A stretch of DNA of 42,493 nucleotides from Atopobiaceae bacterium (GTDB lineage Bacteria; Actinomycetota; Coriobacteriia; Coriobacteriales; Atopobiaceae), in contig JAGAVX010000068.1 in the NCBI GenBank assembly GCA_017941705.1, forward strand, positions 1 to 42,493. Direction: 5' to 3'. Position 1 is the first letter of the stretch. Every line of letters begins with the position of its first letter. Below the pieces are notes generated by a model, which was not told the DNA's origin, did not search any database, and saw only the letters and a program-made list of their open reading frames with translations. The translations under genes and the position numbers were made by a program. Of the stretch, positions 1 through 6,848 are shown one piece after another.

Positions 1-1230
1 GAGGGCAGCGGCGCGGTGCTGCGCGGGGCCAGGGACCTGGGCAACGGCACGGTGATGCTGGCCGACAACGACGGCCGGCTCGCCACGGGGTCGGGGTTCG
101 TCACGAGCGGCAGCTACGGGGTGCCAGGCGCAACGTACCACCTCAAGCCTACAGGTTCAGGCTACTCGGTAGCACAGTCCGGGCTTTTCGTAGTCGGTGG
201 ACACCACTACTGGGGCCAGTCCAACACGGCTGCAATTCTCAAGGGAAACCTGATCATCGACGATGGCTTGATGATTGCCGATAAGAACACAGGCATACTT
301 GCCTGGGGAGATGGCTGGTACGTTACCAATGCCTACGACAAGGACCTGCAGCGTTACTACATGCACACGAGCAGCAAATGGGGCGTAAGGGTCGCAAAGA
401 TCGGGCACTTCGTCGTCGATGGGAAGCACTACTTTGGCCTCTCTGACACCGGCTATGTAGTTCGCGGCAACCAAAAGGTAGGCAAGGGCTTGGTCTTTGC
501 TGATAACGACGGTGTGATGACGTGGCACAAGGGCTGGCTCGTGACAGACAAGCTCGCGGGTTCGTTGGAGCGATACTACTTTGACGAAGTCGACTCCAGG
601 GGCCTGAGGGGTGCGTTGACGGGACTCTTCACGGTGGATGGAAAGCGCTATTACGGTCGTGAAGACACGGGCTTCGTAGTACGCGGCGTATATGTGATAT
701 CACGTTTCTACGGAAACTCGGCAAACGCCTATGGTGATGTTTGGCACGACGATGTCGTGGCCATCGGTGATAACGATGGTGTGCTCATGTCACGAGCTGA
801 GTTTGGCGACAGGATTGTCAGAATCGCTCGTACGCAGATCGGCGCATCTTATACCACCGAGGATAACGCCTACTACCCGAATGTCGCCTTCAACTGCTCG
901 GGCCTGAGCTATTGGGTCTACGATCAGATGGGTATCCACATCCCGCATAACCAGGGCTATCATTCCTACTACTACCAGCAGGAAAACATCTACAACAGCC
1001 AAATGTACAGCGTCGAGAAGCGTGGGGCATGGAAGAACAGCACCGCCGGCTTGCTACCTGGCGACCTCGTGTTCTTCTCGCCCGTTGGCGACAAGTACCG
1101 TACGGGCCATGTCGGCGTATATATCGGCAACGACCAGATGATCGACTGCTCGACCGGTGGGTGCTACGTCCGTAACGTGTATGGCACCAAGGGCTTCGTT
1201 GGCGGAGGATGCCCCATCACGCTGGTGTAA
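1..1230 (+). CDS. NlpC/P60 cell-wall hydrolase with N-terminal repeats (5' end outside window)
   Basis: The frame is open through base 1, so the N-terminus (and any signal peptide) lies upstream. Numbering from the in-frame GTG at 16, three related units of about 73 residues begin near residues 56, 130 and 203, each opening with a pattern like G-x-F-x-V-x-G-x-x-Y-x-G and continuing to a V-x-R/K-G and an 'ADNDG'-like turn. A fourth, degenerate unit precedes them. This resembles cell-wall-binding repeats of surface proteins, an inference from pattern. The last 140 residues are an NlpC/P60 peptidase: nucleophile Cys294 in FNCSGL, His365 in GHVGVYIG, and Asp377 nearby. It should be an exported hydrolase cleaving peptidoglycan stem peptides. 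A hairpin follows the stop, so this end is transcriptionally closed. Confidence 0.85.
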   Translation, partial: EGSGAVLRGARDLGNGTVMLADNDGRLATGSGFVTSGSYGVPGATYHLKPTGSGYSVAQSGLFVVGGHHYWGQSNTAAILKGNLIIDDGLMIADKNTGILAWGDGWYVTNAYDKDLQRYYMHTSSKWGVRVAKIGHFVVDGKHYFGLSDTGYVVRGNQKVGKGLVFADNDGVMTWHKGWLVTDKLAGSLERYYFDEVDSRGLRGALTGLFTVDGKRYYGREDTGFVVRGVYVISRFYGNSANAYGDVWHDDVVAIGDNDGVLMSRAEFGDRIVRIARTQIGASYTTEDNAYYPNVAFNCSGLSYWVYDQMGIHIPHNQGYHSYYYQQENIYNSQMYSVEKRGAWKNSTAGLLPGDLVFFSPVGDKYRTGHVGVYIGNDQMIDCSTGGCYVRNVYGTKGFVGGGCPITLV

Positions 1231-1236
1231 CCAGAT

Positions 1237-1264
1237 GGGAGGCTGACCATGAGGTCGGCCTCCC
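1237..1264 (+). terminator. Hairpin after the NlpC/P60 gene
   Basis: Arms 1237-1248 and 1253-1264 form a 12-bp stem with one G-U pair and a 4-nt loop, 6 bases after the stop codon. No clear T-run follows, so it may be a weak or atypical terminator, or an RNA-stabilising end. Confidence 0.55.
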
Positions 1265-1300
1265 TCGTACGGATCGAACGATGTCAGGAAGGTTTCATCT

Positions 1301-1675
1301 GTGGAAGCAGTAACGCAGTTCGTACTCTATGTCGTAGTCGGTGGCATAGCGACGGTGGTCGAGTGGGCTTGCTTTTGGGTCTTTAACCGCTGGATGCATT
1401 ACACGCTTGCTACGGCGCTCGCATTCGTGGTCTCAACGTTTGCAAACTGGCTGGCGGGACGCATCCTGGTCTTCAAGGAAAGTGACCAGAGCCTTGTGTC
1501 AGAGCTTGCCAAGATCTACGGGGCCTCTGTGGCCGGTTTGCTTATGAATCTCGCCATCATGTGGGTGGCGGTGGAGCAGTTTGGCGTCAAAGAGATGATC
1601 GCAAAGATAATCGCGACTGGCATCGTGTTCTTCTGGAACTTCCTAATCAGGAAGCTGTTGATCTACAGGTCCTAA
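1301..1675 (+). CDS. GtrA-like small membrane protein
   Basis: A 124-residue hydrophobic protein with four predicted membrane segments (roughly residues 5-25, 35-55, 73-93 and 100-118). It carries the GtrA-family layout: an N-terminal FxxYxxVGG stretch, 'TFANWLAGRILVF' at the end of helix two, and a C-terminal 'FFWNFLIRKLLIY'. Family members are proposed to help flip or transfer undecaprenyl-linked sugars in cell-surface polysaccharide synthesis. The GTG start at 1301 is chosen because AGGAAGG ends 8 bases before it. No glycosyltransferase lies beside it here, so the sugar pathway cannot be named. Confidence 0.85.
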   Translation: MEAVTQFVLYVVVGGIATVVEWACFWVFNRWMHYTLATALAFVVSTFANWLAGRILVFKESDQSLVSELAKIYGASVAGLLMNLAIMWVAVEQFGVKEMIAKIIATGIVFFWNFLIRKLLIYRS

Positions 1676-2101
1676 TACTTAAGGGATAGGTCCTGCAACC
1701 TCATACGCTAAATCGAACTTGACGAGTGCTTAAAGGGAGTGCTTTATGAATGACGGCCTTTACTTCCCTCTTGAGTTGCCGCTTGTTGTGGCGACAATCT
1801 CTGTCCTGTTCAGGGCGTTGATAGAGGGCCTGCGCATGATGAGGCTACAGAACCCCTGCATGGTGGGGCCGCAGGGCACAAAAGCTCCACGATGGGGTCG
1901 TGGAACCCCATTATGAAGGGGCTGAGGGGAGAACCGTCGCAAGAAAGCTCAGGTAGACGACTCGATAGCCCTAAGAGTGGCTTTAATGAGCTTCTATGTT
2001 GGGGTGGCAGAACCCCAGCGCAACGCATTGGGGCTCCAGAACCCCGGGATGCAACAGCCATCATGCGCACCGTTCGCACTGTGCAAAGTCTCGTGTAGCC
2101 T
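1676..2101. repeat. Gene-poor stretch with GGGG...ACCCC hairpin repeats
   Basis: No convincing long gene. At least three short hairpins of one design occur: 1892-1911 (stem ATGGGGT/ACCCCAT, 6-nt loop), 2000-2017 (TGGGGT/ACCCCA, 6-nt loop) and 2030-2045 (GGGG/CCCC, 8-nt loop). A related CAGAACCCC word followed by GGGG lies at 1848-1867. The 3' arms share the word GAACCCC or CAGAACCCC. This looks like a small local repeat family or the decayed ends of a lost element. Confidence 0.5.
1746..1916 (+). CDS. Possible 56-residue small membrane-type protein (uncertain)
   Basis: ATG at 1746 has an AAGGGAG ribosome-binding site 6 bases upstream. The 56-residue product has one hydrophobic segment (about residues 11-25, 'PLVVATISVLFRALI') and then a basic, proline-rich tail that runs through the first GGGG/CCCC hairpin. 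I do not recognise it. It could be a real small protein, a truncated gene whose tail was replaced by repeat sequence, or chance. Confidence 0.25.
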   Translation: MNDGLYFPLELPLVVATISVLFRALIEGLRMMRLQNPCMVGPQGTKAPRWGRGTPL

Positions 2102-2130
2102 TTGTGCACGTAGCGCCAACGTGCTAGTAT
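2102..2130 (+). promoter_or_regulatory. Probable rpsO promoter
   Basis: TTGTGC (2102-2107) and TAGTAT (2125-2130) are separated by 17 bp, a sigma-70-type arrangement. Transcription would start near 2137 and give a leader of about 85 nt before rpsO. Confidence 0.5.
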
Positions 2131-2136
2131 TAATCG

Positions 2137-2221
2137 GTCATTACCCCGTACTTGGAGGCTCGCCACACCTTGACGGCCATCTCAGTTCGGGGCGGATTCA
2201 TGTAGAAAGGTGGTTTTAGTC
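2137..2221 (+). promoter_or_regulatory. Structured rpsO 5' leader, candidate S15 autoregulatory RNA
   Basis: The leader holds complementary segments (ACCCCG near 2142-2147 with CGGGG near 2188-2192) and GGAGGC/GACGGCC segments between them, so a multi-helix fold enclosing the middle of the leader is possible. S15 represses its own mRNA through different leader folds in several bacteria. The assignment here is inference from position and base-pairing only. Confidence 0.3.
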
Positions 2222-2497
2222 ATGATTACCAAGGAGCGCAAGGCCGAGCTCATCAAGCTATACGGCAAGGACGAGAACGACTCCGGTTCCGCCGCCGTCC
2301 AAGTCGCCATTCTCACCGATCGCATCCGCGAGCTCACCGAGCACATGAAGACCCACAAGAAGGACTTCCACACCCGTCGTGGTCTGCTCATGCTGGTCGG
2401 CAAGCGTCGTCGCCTGCTTTCCTACATCAAGAAGGGCGACATCGAGGCCTATCGTAGCCTGATCAAGAGCCTCGGCATCCGCGACAACATCCAGTAA
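2222..2497 (+). CDS. rpsO: 30S ribosomal protein S15
   Basis: A 91-residue protein with the full S15 sequence pattern, including '[19 protein letters not shown]' in the middle and '[11 protein letters not shown]' after it, and a length close to the usual 89. S15 binds the 16S rRNA central domain early in 30S assembly. The ATG at 2222 is preferred over an in-frame GTG at 2210 because AGAAAGGTGG lies just upstream of the ATG and the S15 N-terminus aligns there. It is followed by a hairpin and then pnp, the classic rpsO-pnp order. Confidence 0.98.
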   Translation: MITKERKAELIKLYGKDENDSGSAAVQVAILTDRIRELTEHMKTHKKDFHTRRGLLMLVGKRRRLLSYIKKGDIEAYRSLIKSLGIRDNIQ

Positions 2498-2516
2498 TCG
2501 CAGCGTAGGTAGTAAT

Positions 2517-2540
2517 GGGGGCGCCTCCGGGCGCCCCTTT
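2517..2540 (+). terminator. Rho-independent terminator/attenuator between rpsO and pnp
   Basis: GC-only stem GGGGCGC/GCGCCCC with a short loop, followed by TTT, 20 bases after the rpsO stop. Because pnp has no obvious promoter of its own before 2639, read-through past this hairpin may set pnp expression. Confidence 0.7.
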
Positions 2541-2594
2541 GGTATGTGTCCGCACGAAAGCGGGCGCGTGGGCAAAAGGAGCCCACAAGACGGC

Positions 2595-2616
2595 CCACCT
2601 GCAATGGGGCAGGTGG
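2595..2616 (+). promoter_or_regulatory. Hairpin in the pnp leader
   Basis: CCACCTGC (2595-2602) pairs perfectly with GCAGGTGG (2609-2616) around a 6-nt loop, ending shortly before the pnp ribosome-binding site. In Escherichia coli a pnp leader stem cut by RNase III mediates PNPase autoregulation. A similar role here is inference. Confidence 0.4.
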
Positions 2617-2638
2617 AGATGAGAGGAAAAGAAAACAC

Positions 2639-4840
2639 ATGGCAAAGGTTACTCACGAGTTCGACCTCTACGGCAAGCATTACGTCCTTGAGACCGGCGA
2701 GCTCGCGAAGCAGGCCACCGGGGCATGCCTGGTGCGTCAGGGCGACACGACCGCCCTCGTGACGGTCGTCGTCTCAAAGGAGCGCAAGGACTACGACTTC
2801 TTCCCGCTGACGGTTGACTTCATCGAGAAGATGTACGCGACCGGTCGCATCCCCGGTGGATACCTCAAGCGTGAGGCGCGCCCCTCCGAGAAGGGCACGC
2901 TCACGGCTCGTATGATCGACCGCCCGCTGCGTCCGTCGTTCCCCGACGGCTTCCGCAACGAGGTTCAGGTCGTCGCCACCTCGCTTGTTGCCGACCAGGT
3001 CAACCCGATCGACGTCATCTGCACCATGGGCGCAAGCGCCGCCCTCACGGTCGGTGGCGTCCCGTTCGAGGGCCCGCTCGCCTGCGTCCGCATCGGTCGC
3101 GACCGCGATACCCACGAGCTGCTCGTGAACCCCACCTATGAGGAGCGCGACAACTCCGACCTCGACCTCGAGCTGGCCGGTACCGGCGAGTTCATTAGCA
3201 TGCTCGAGGCCGGCGCCGAGGAGATCAGCGAGGAGGAGATGCTCGAGGCGATGCTGTTTGGCCAGAAGGCCATCGGCGAGTTCTGCGAGCAGCAGAAGAT
3301 CTTCTTCGACAAGGTACGCGAGGCCAACGGCGAGTTCCCTGTGCGCGAGTACGTCCTCGACGAGCCCAACCCCGAGGTCCACGAGCGCGTGTTTGCCCAC
3401 ATGGACGAGATGGACACTGCGCTGCGTGACGCCAACAAGGCTGCGCGCGTCGGCAAGGTCGAGGAGCTCAAGGCTTCCATCCGCGATGAGTTCACCGAAG
3501 AGGAGCAGCTCAAGTGGAGCCGCGAGCTCAATGTCGAGCTCAAGGCGCTCGAGAAGCATGCCATGCGCCTGATGGTGGTCAACGATGGCGAGCGCGTCGA
3601 CGGTCGTAGCGCCACCGAGATCCGCCCGCTCATGGTCAAGCCCGACTACCTGCCGCTCGTGCATGGGTCCGGCCTCTTCCAGCGCGGCCAGACGCAGGTG
3701 CTCTCGATCGCTACCCTCGGAATGCTCAACGAGTGGCAGCGCCTCGACACCATCGAGCCGGTTGACGGCAAGCGCTACATCCACCATTACAACTTCCCGC
3801 CGTACTGCACGGGTGAGACCGGCCGCATGGGCGCTCCCAAGCGCCGCGAGCTGGGTCATGGCGCCCTTGCCGAGCGTGCGTTGCTGCCGGTGATCCCCTC
3901 AGAGGAGGAGTTCCCCTACACCATCCGCGTCGTCTCTGAGGTCATGGAGTCCAATGGCTCCTCGTCGATGGCTTCGACCTGTGGCTCGACCCTCGCTCTG
4001 ATGGATGCCGGCGTGCCCATCAAGCGCCCCGTCTCCGGTGTGGCCATGGGCCTCATCCAGGAGGAGGGCAAGACGGTCGTCCTCACCGACATCCAGGGTC
4101 TCGAGGACTTCCTCGGCGACATGGACTTCAAGGTCTGCGGCACGACCAAGGGCATCACGGCCATGCAGCTGGACAACAAGGCCACCGGCCTCACCACCGA
4201 GATCTTCCGTCAGGCCTTTGCGCAGTCCCATGAGGGACGTATGCACATCCTCGACGCCATGATCGAGGCCATTCCCGCTCCGCGCGAGGCAACCAAGTCC
4301 ACCGCACCGCAGATCATCAGCCTGCAGATCCCGACTGACAAGATCCGCGACGTCATCGGAAGCGGCGGCAAGGTCATCCGTGGCATCCAGGACGACACCG
4401 GCGCCACGATCGACATCCAGGAGGACGGCACCGTCTTCATTGCGGGTGTCGGTGGTGCTGGCGAGGAGGCTGCGGATCGCATCCGCGCCATCGTTAAGGT
4501 ACCCGAGGTTGGCGAGATCTACACCGGCCGCGTCGTGAGCATCCAGGCATTCGGCGCCTTCGTCGAGCTGCTTCCCGGCAAGGATGGCCTGCTGCACATC
4601 TCACGTGTCGCGCAGGGTCGCGTCGACAAGGTCGAGGACGTGCTGTCCATCGGCGACGAGGTCAAGGTCCAGGTGCTCGAGGTCGACGAGAAGGGCAAGA
4701 TCAGCCTCGACCGTCTCGACAAGCCCGAGGCACCTGCGGCAGCTCCGCGCAAGCGTGAGCCTGGCAAGAACACGCGCACGCGCAAGCCTGGCGAGGGCAC
4801 GCGTGGCAACCGTCAGCCCCGCCGTCACCACGAGGGGTAG
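2639..4840 (+). CDS. pnp: Polyribonucleotide nucleotidyltransferase (PNPase)
   Basis: A 733-residue phosphorolytic 3'-5' exoribonuclease that degrades mRNA using phosphate and releases nucleoside diphosphates. Two RNase PH-like domains (about 1-215 and 310-545) are joined by an all-helical linker. A KH domain follows near 562-615 ('[13 protein letters not shown]') and an S1 domain near 626-695 ('[18 protein letters not shown]'). The last 40 residues are rich in Lys, Arg and Pro, an additional basic tail probably binding RNA. The ATG at 2639 matches the usual PNPase N-terminus and follows a GAGAGGA site. An upstream in-frame ATG at 2546 would add 31 unrelated basic residues. It sits with rnj and rny in the same window. 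Confidence 0.97.
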   Translation: MAKVTHEFDLYGKHYVLETGELAKQATGACLVRQGDTTALVTVVVSKERKDYDFFPLTVDFIEKMYATGRIPGGYLKREARPSEKGTLTARMIDRPLRPSFPDGFRNEVQVVATSLVADQVNPIDVICTMGASAALTVGGVPFEGPLACVRIGRDRDTHELLVNPTYEERDNSDLDLELAGTGEFISMLEAGAEEISEEEMLEAMLFGQKAIGEFCEQQKIFFDKVREANGEFPVREYVLDEPNPEVHERVFAHMDEMDTALRDANKAARVGKVEELKASIRDEFTEEEQLKWSRELNVELKALEKHAMRLMVVNDGERVDGRSATEIRPLMVKPDYLPLVHGSGLFQRGQTQVLSIATLGMLNEWQRLDTIEPVDGKRYIHHYNFPPYCTGETGRMGAPKRRELGHGALAERALLPVIPSEEEFPYTIRVVSEVMESNGSSSMASTCGSTLALMDAGVPIKRPVSGVAMGLIQEEGKTVVLTDIQGLEDFLGDMDFKVCGTTKGITAMQLDNKATGLTTEIFRQAFAQSHEGRMHILDAMIEAIPAPREATKSTAPQIISLQIPTDKIRDVIGSGGKVIRGIQDDTGATIDIQEDGTVFIAGVGGAGEEAADRIRAIVKVPEVGEIYTGRVVSIQAFGAFVELLPGKDGLLHISRVAQGRVDKVEDVLSIGDEVKVQVLEVDEKGKISLDRLDKPEAPAAAPRKREPGKNTRTRKPGEGTRGNRQPRRHHEG

Positions 4841-4886
4841 GCTGATAAAAAGGTCAGGCGTCTAGCGTAAAACGCTCAACCGCATG

Positions 4887-4918
4887 CCGCCGGAGGGATG
4901 ACCTCCGGCGGTTCTTGT
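4887..4918 (+). terminator. Rho-independent terminator of rpsO-pnp
   Basis: A 10-bp perfect stem (4887-4896 with 4902-4911), 5-nt loop, followed by TTCTTGT. It lies directly against the palindromic element that follows. Confidence 0.8.
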
Positions 4919-5020
4919 GTGGTCCAGGGGACACGCCCCAAGGCAACAGAAATGCGAGTTAGGGGACACGCCCCAAAATCGCATTTCTGTTGCCTTGGGG
5001 CGTGTCCCCTGGACCACACA
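4916..5020. repeat. Palindromic REP/MITE-like element with GGGGACACGCCCC cores
   Basis: Two 42-bp arms (4916-4957 and 4979-5020) are perfect inverted copies, separated by a 21-bp centre (4958-4978). Each arm contains AGGGGACACGCCCCAA, itself a small hairpin, and the centre carries a third copy of that word. The transcript could form one very long stem. REP-type elements of this design are moved by REP-associated tyrosine transposases in many bacteria. No transposase is present here. The rest of the 4841-5180 interval holds the pnp terminator and the rnj upstream region, with TACAAT at 5092-5097 as a possible -10 but no good -35. Confidence 0.85.
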
Positions 5021-5180
5021 GCGAGCCACTCTGCGCTTTAGGTCATTTTGCAAGGGTGGGCAACGTAGGTGCATTACGTGGAGTGTTTGATTACAATCTA
5101 TAGGGATTGTGACTTGAACCGCGATGCACTCGCGGTAGACATATGCAACTAAAACGTACGATGGAAGGAACCTGAACCAC

Positions 5181-6845
5181 ATGGCAAGAAAACAGACGCC
5201 CCTGCGGATCATTCCGCTGGGTGGCCTCGATGGCATTGGCAAAAACATGACGGCTTTCGAGTACGGCGAGGACATGGTCCTGGTTGACGCCGGCCTCATG
5301 TTTCCCGACGACGAGCAGCCGGGAATCGACCTTGTGCTGCCCGACTACACCTACATCCTCGAGAACGAGGAGAAGCTCAGGGGCATCATCATCACTCACG
5401 GGCACGAGGACCATACCGGCGCCCTGCCGTACCTGCTGATGGACCTGACGCGTAAGGTGCCCATCTACTCCAGCAAGCTCACGCTGGGCTTCATCGAGGG
5501 CAAACTCTCGGAGCACAAGCTTGTCGCACCCAAGTTCCGCGAGGTCTCCGATGGCTCGCATCTCACGCTTGGGGCGTTCAACATCGACTTCTTCTCGATG
5601 ACGCATTCGATTCCCGCTGCGCTTGGCGTGTTTCTGCGCTGCCCGGCCGGGTCTGTCATGCACACGGGCGACTTCAAACTCGACCAGACACCCATCGACG
5701 GAATCACGCCTAACTACCAAGCGATCAACCGCTTTGCGGGCATGGGGGTCGACCTGCTCATCTCCGACTCCACCAACGCCACCGAGCCTGGCTTCACGCC
5801 CTCCGAGGCGGCGGTGGGTCCGCAGCTGCGCCATATCATCAAGAACGCGCCTGGCCGCGTGATCGTGGCCTCGTTCTCGAGCCACATCCATCGCCTCCAG
5901 CAGGTCTGCGACGCATCGGTAGCCGTAGGCCGAAAGGTCATCGTAACCGGCCGTTCCATGGTTACGAACACCAAGGTGGCGCGCGAACTCGGATACCTGC
6001 ATATCGATGAGAACAACATCATCGACGCCTTCGATGACAACGACATCCCAGACGAGAAGATCGTCATCCTGTGCACCGGTAGCCAGGGTGAGCCGCTCTC
6101 CGCACTATCGCGCATGGCAAACGGAGCGCACAAGTCGCTCTCCATCAACGACAATGACACGGTCATCATCTCGGCGACGCCCGTACCGGGCAACGAGAAG
6201 AGTGTCGGCAGTGTCATCAACGCGCTCGCAAAGATCGGGTGCACGATCTATGACAAGTCGAACACGCTCGTGCACGTCTCTGGTCACGGTAGCCAGGAGG
6301 AGCTCAAGCTCATGATCGCCATGGCGAGCCCGCGCAACTTCATGCCGGTCCATGGCGAGGCCGTGCACCTACGTGCGCATGCCGACCTCGCGCGCAAGAT
6401 GGGAATCCCCGACGAGAATATCTTCATTGCCGACAACGGTGACACGCTCGAGATGCGTGGCGGCAAGGTCACGTGGGGTCAGCCCGTCGACTCCGGTGTG
6501 GTCTATGTGGATGGCCTCGCCATCACCGATGCCGACCCGTATGTGTTCCGCGACCGCAAGAAGCTCTCGACCGATGGCATCGTCACGTGCGTCGTGACGG
6601 TCTCGCACCATCGCACGAAGGTCGGCGAGATCGAGATTGCCGCGAGGGGCGTCTCGTTCTCCTTTAACGATGCCGGCAATGTAGAGGCGCAGGAGGCTGT
6701 GCGCCAGCAGCTCGCCTCCCTGCAGAAGAATGGCAACCCAAGCGTCGAGCAGCTGCGCAAGGGCGCGCGCAATGCCTTGTTGAGCTATCTCTGGAGCAGC
6801 ACGAGGACGCGCCCGATGGTCATCCCCATCGTCATGGAGGTCTAG
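5181..6845 (+). CDS. rnj: Ribonuclease J
   Basis: A 554-residue metallo-beta-lactamase/beta-CASP nuclease acting in the cytoplasm as a 5'-3' exonuclease and endonuclease on mRNA and rRNA precursors. The zinc-binding motif HGHEDHTG lies at residues 73-80, with further ligand region 'HTGDFKLD' near 160 and beta-CASP motifs such as 'VSGHGS' in the second half. The C-terminal domain (from about 455) matches RNase J in length. The ATG at 5181 follows GGAAGGA by 11 bases. ftsK starts 3 bases after its stop, so the two are almost certainly cotranscribed, an arrangement frequent in actinobacteria. Confidence 0.96.
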   Translation: MARKQTPLRIIPLGGLDGIGKNMTAFEYGEDMVLVDAGLMFPDDEQPGIDLVLPDYTYILENEEKLRGIIITHGHEDHTGALPYLLMDLTRKVPIYSSKLTLGFIEGKLSEHKLVAPKFREVSDGSHLTLGAFNIDFFSMTHSIPAALGVFLRCPAGSVMHTGDFKLDQTPIDGITPNYQAINRFAGMGVDLLISDSTNATEPGFTPSEAAVGPQLRHIIKNAPGRVIVASFSSHIHRLQQVCDASVAVGRKVIVTGRSMVTNTKVARELGYLHIDENNIIDAFDDNDIPDEKIVILCTGSQGEPLSALSRMANGAHKSLSINDNDTVIISATPVPGNEKSVGSVINALAKIGCTIYDKSNTLVHVSGHGSQEELKLMIAMASPRNFMPVHGEAVHLRAHADLARKMGIPDENIFIADNGDTLEMRGGKVTWGQPVDSGVVYVDGLAITDADPYVFRDRKKLSTDGIVTCVVTVSHHRTKVGEIEIAARGVSFSFNDAGNVEAQEAVRQQLASLQKNGNPSVEQLRKGARNALLSYLWSSTRTRPMVIPIVMEV

Positions 6846-6848
6846 TCC

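Noticed and set aside
1810..2219. Overlapping frames of 60-118 codons in the repeat stretch
   Set aside because: Low-complexity translations on both strands, no ribosome-binding sites, and they cross the rpsO promoter and leader.
2774..3859. 361-codon open frame antisense to pnp
   Set aside because: Lies wholly within a certain PNPase gene; Leu/Ala/Val/Asp-rich low-complexity translation typical of antisense shadows.
5092..5104. TACAAT or TATAGG as the rnj -10 element
   Set aside because: No acceptable -35 at 16-18 bp for either; noted only as possible.
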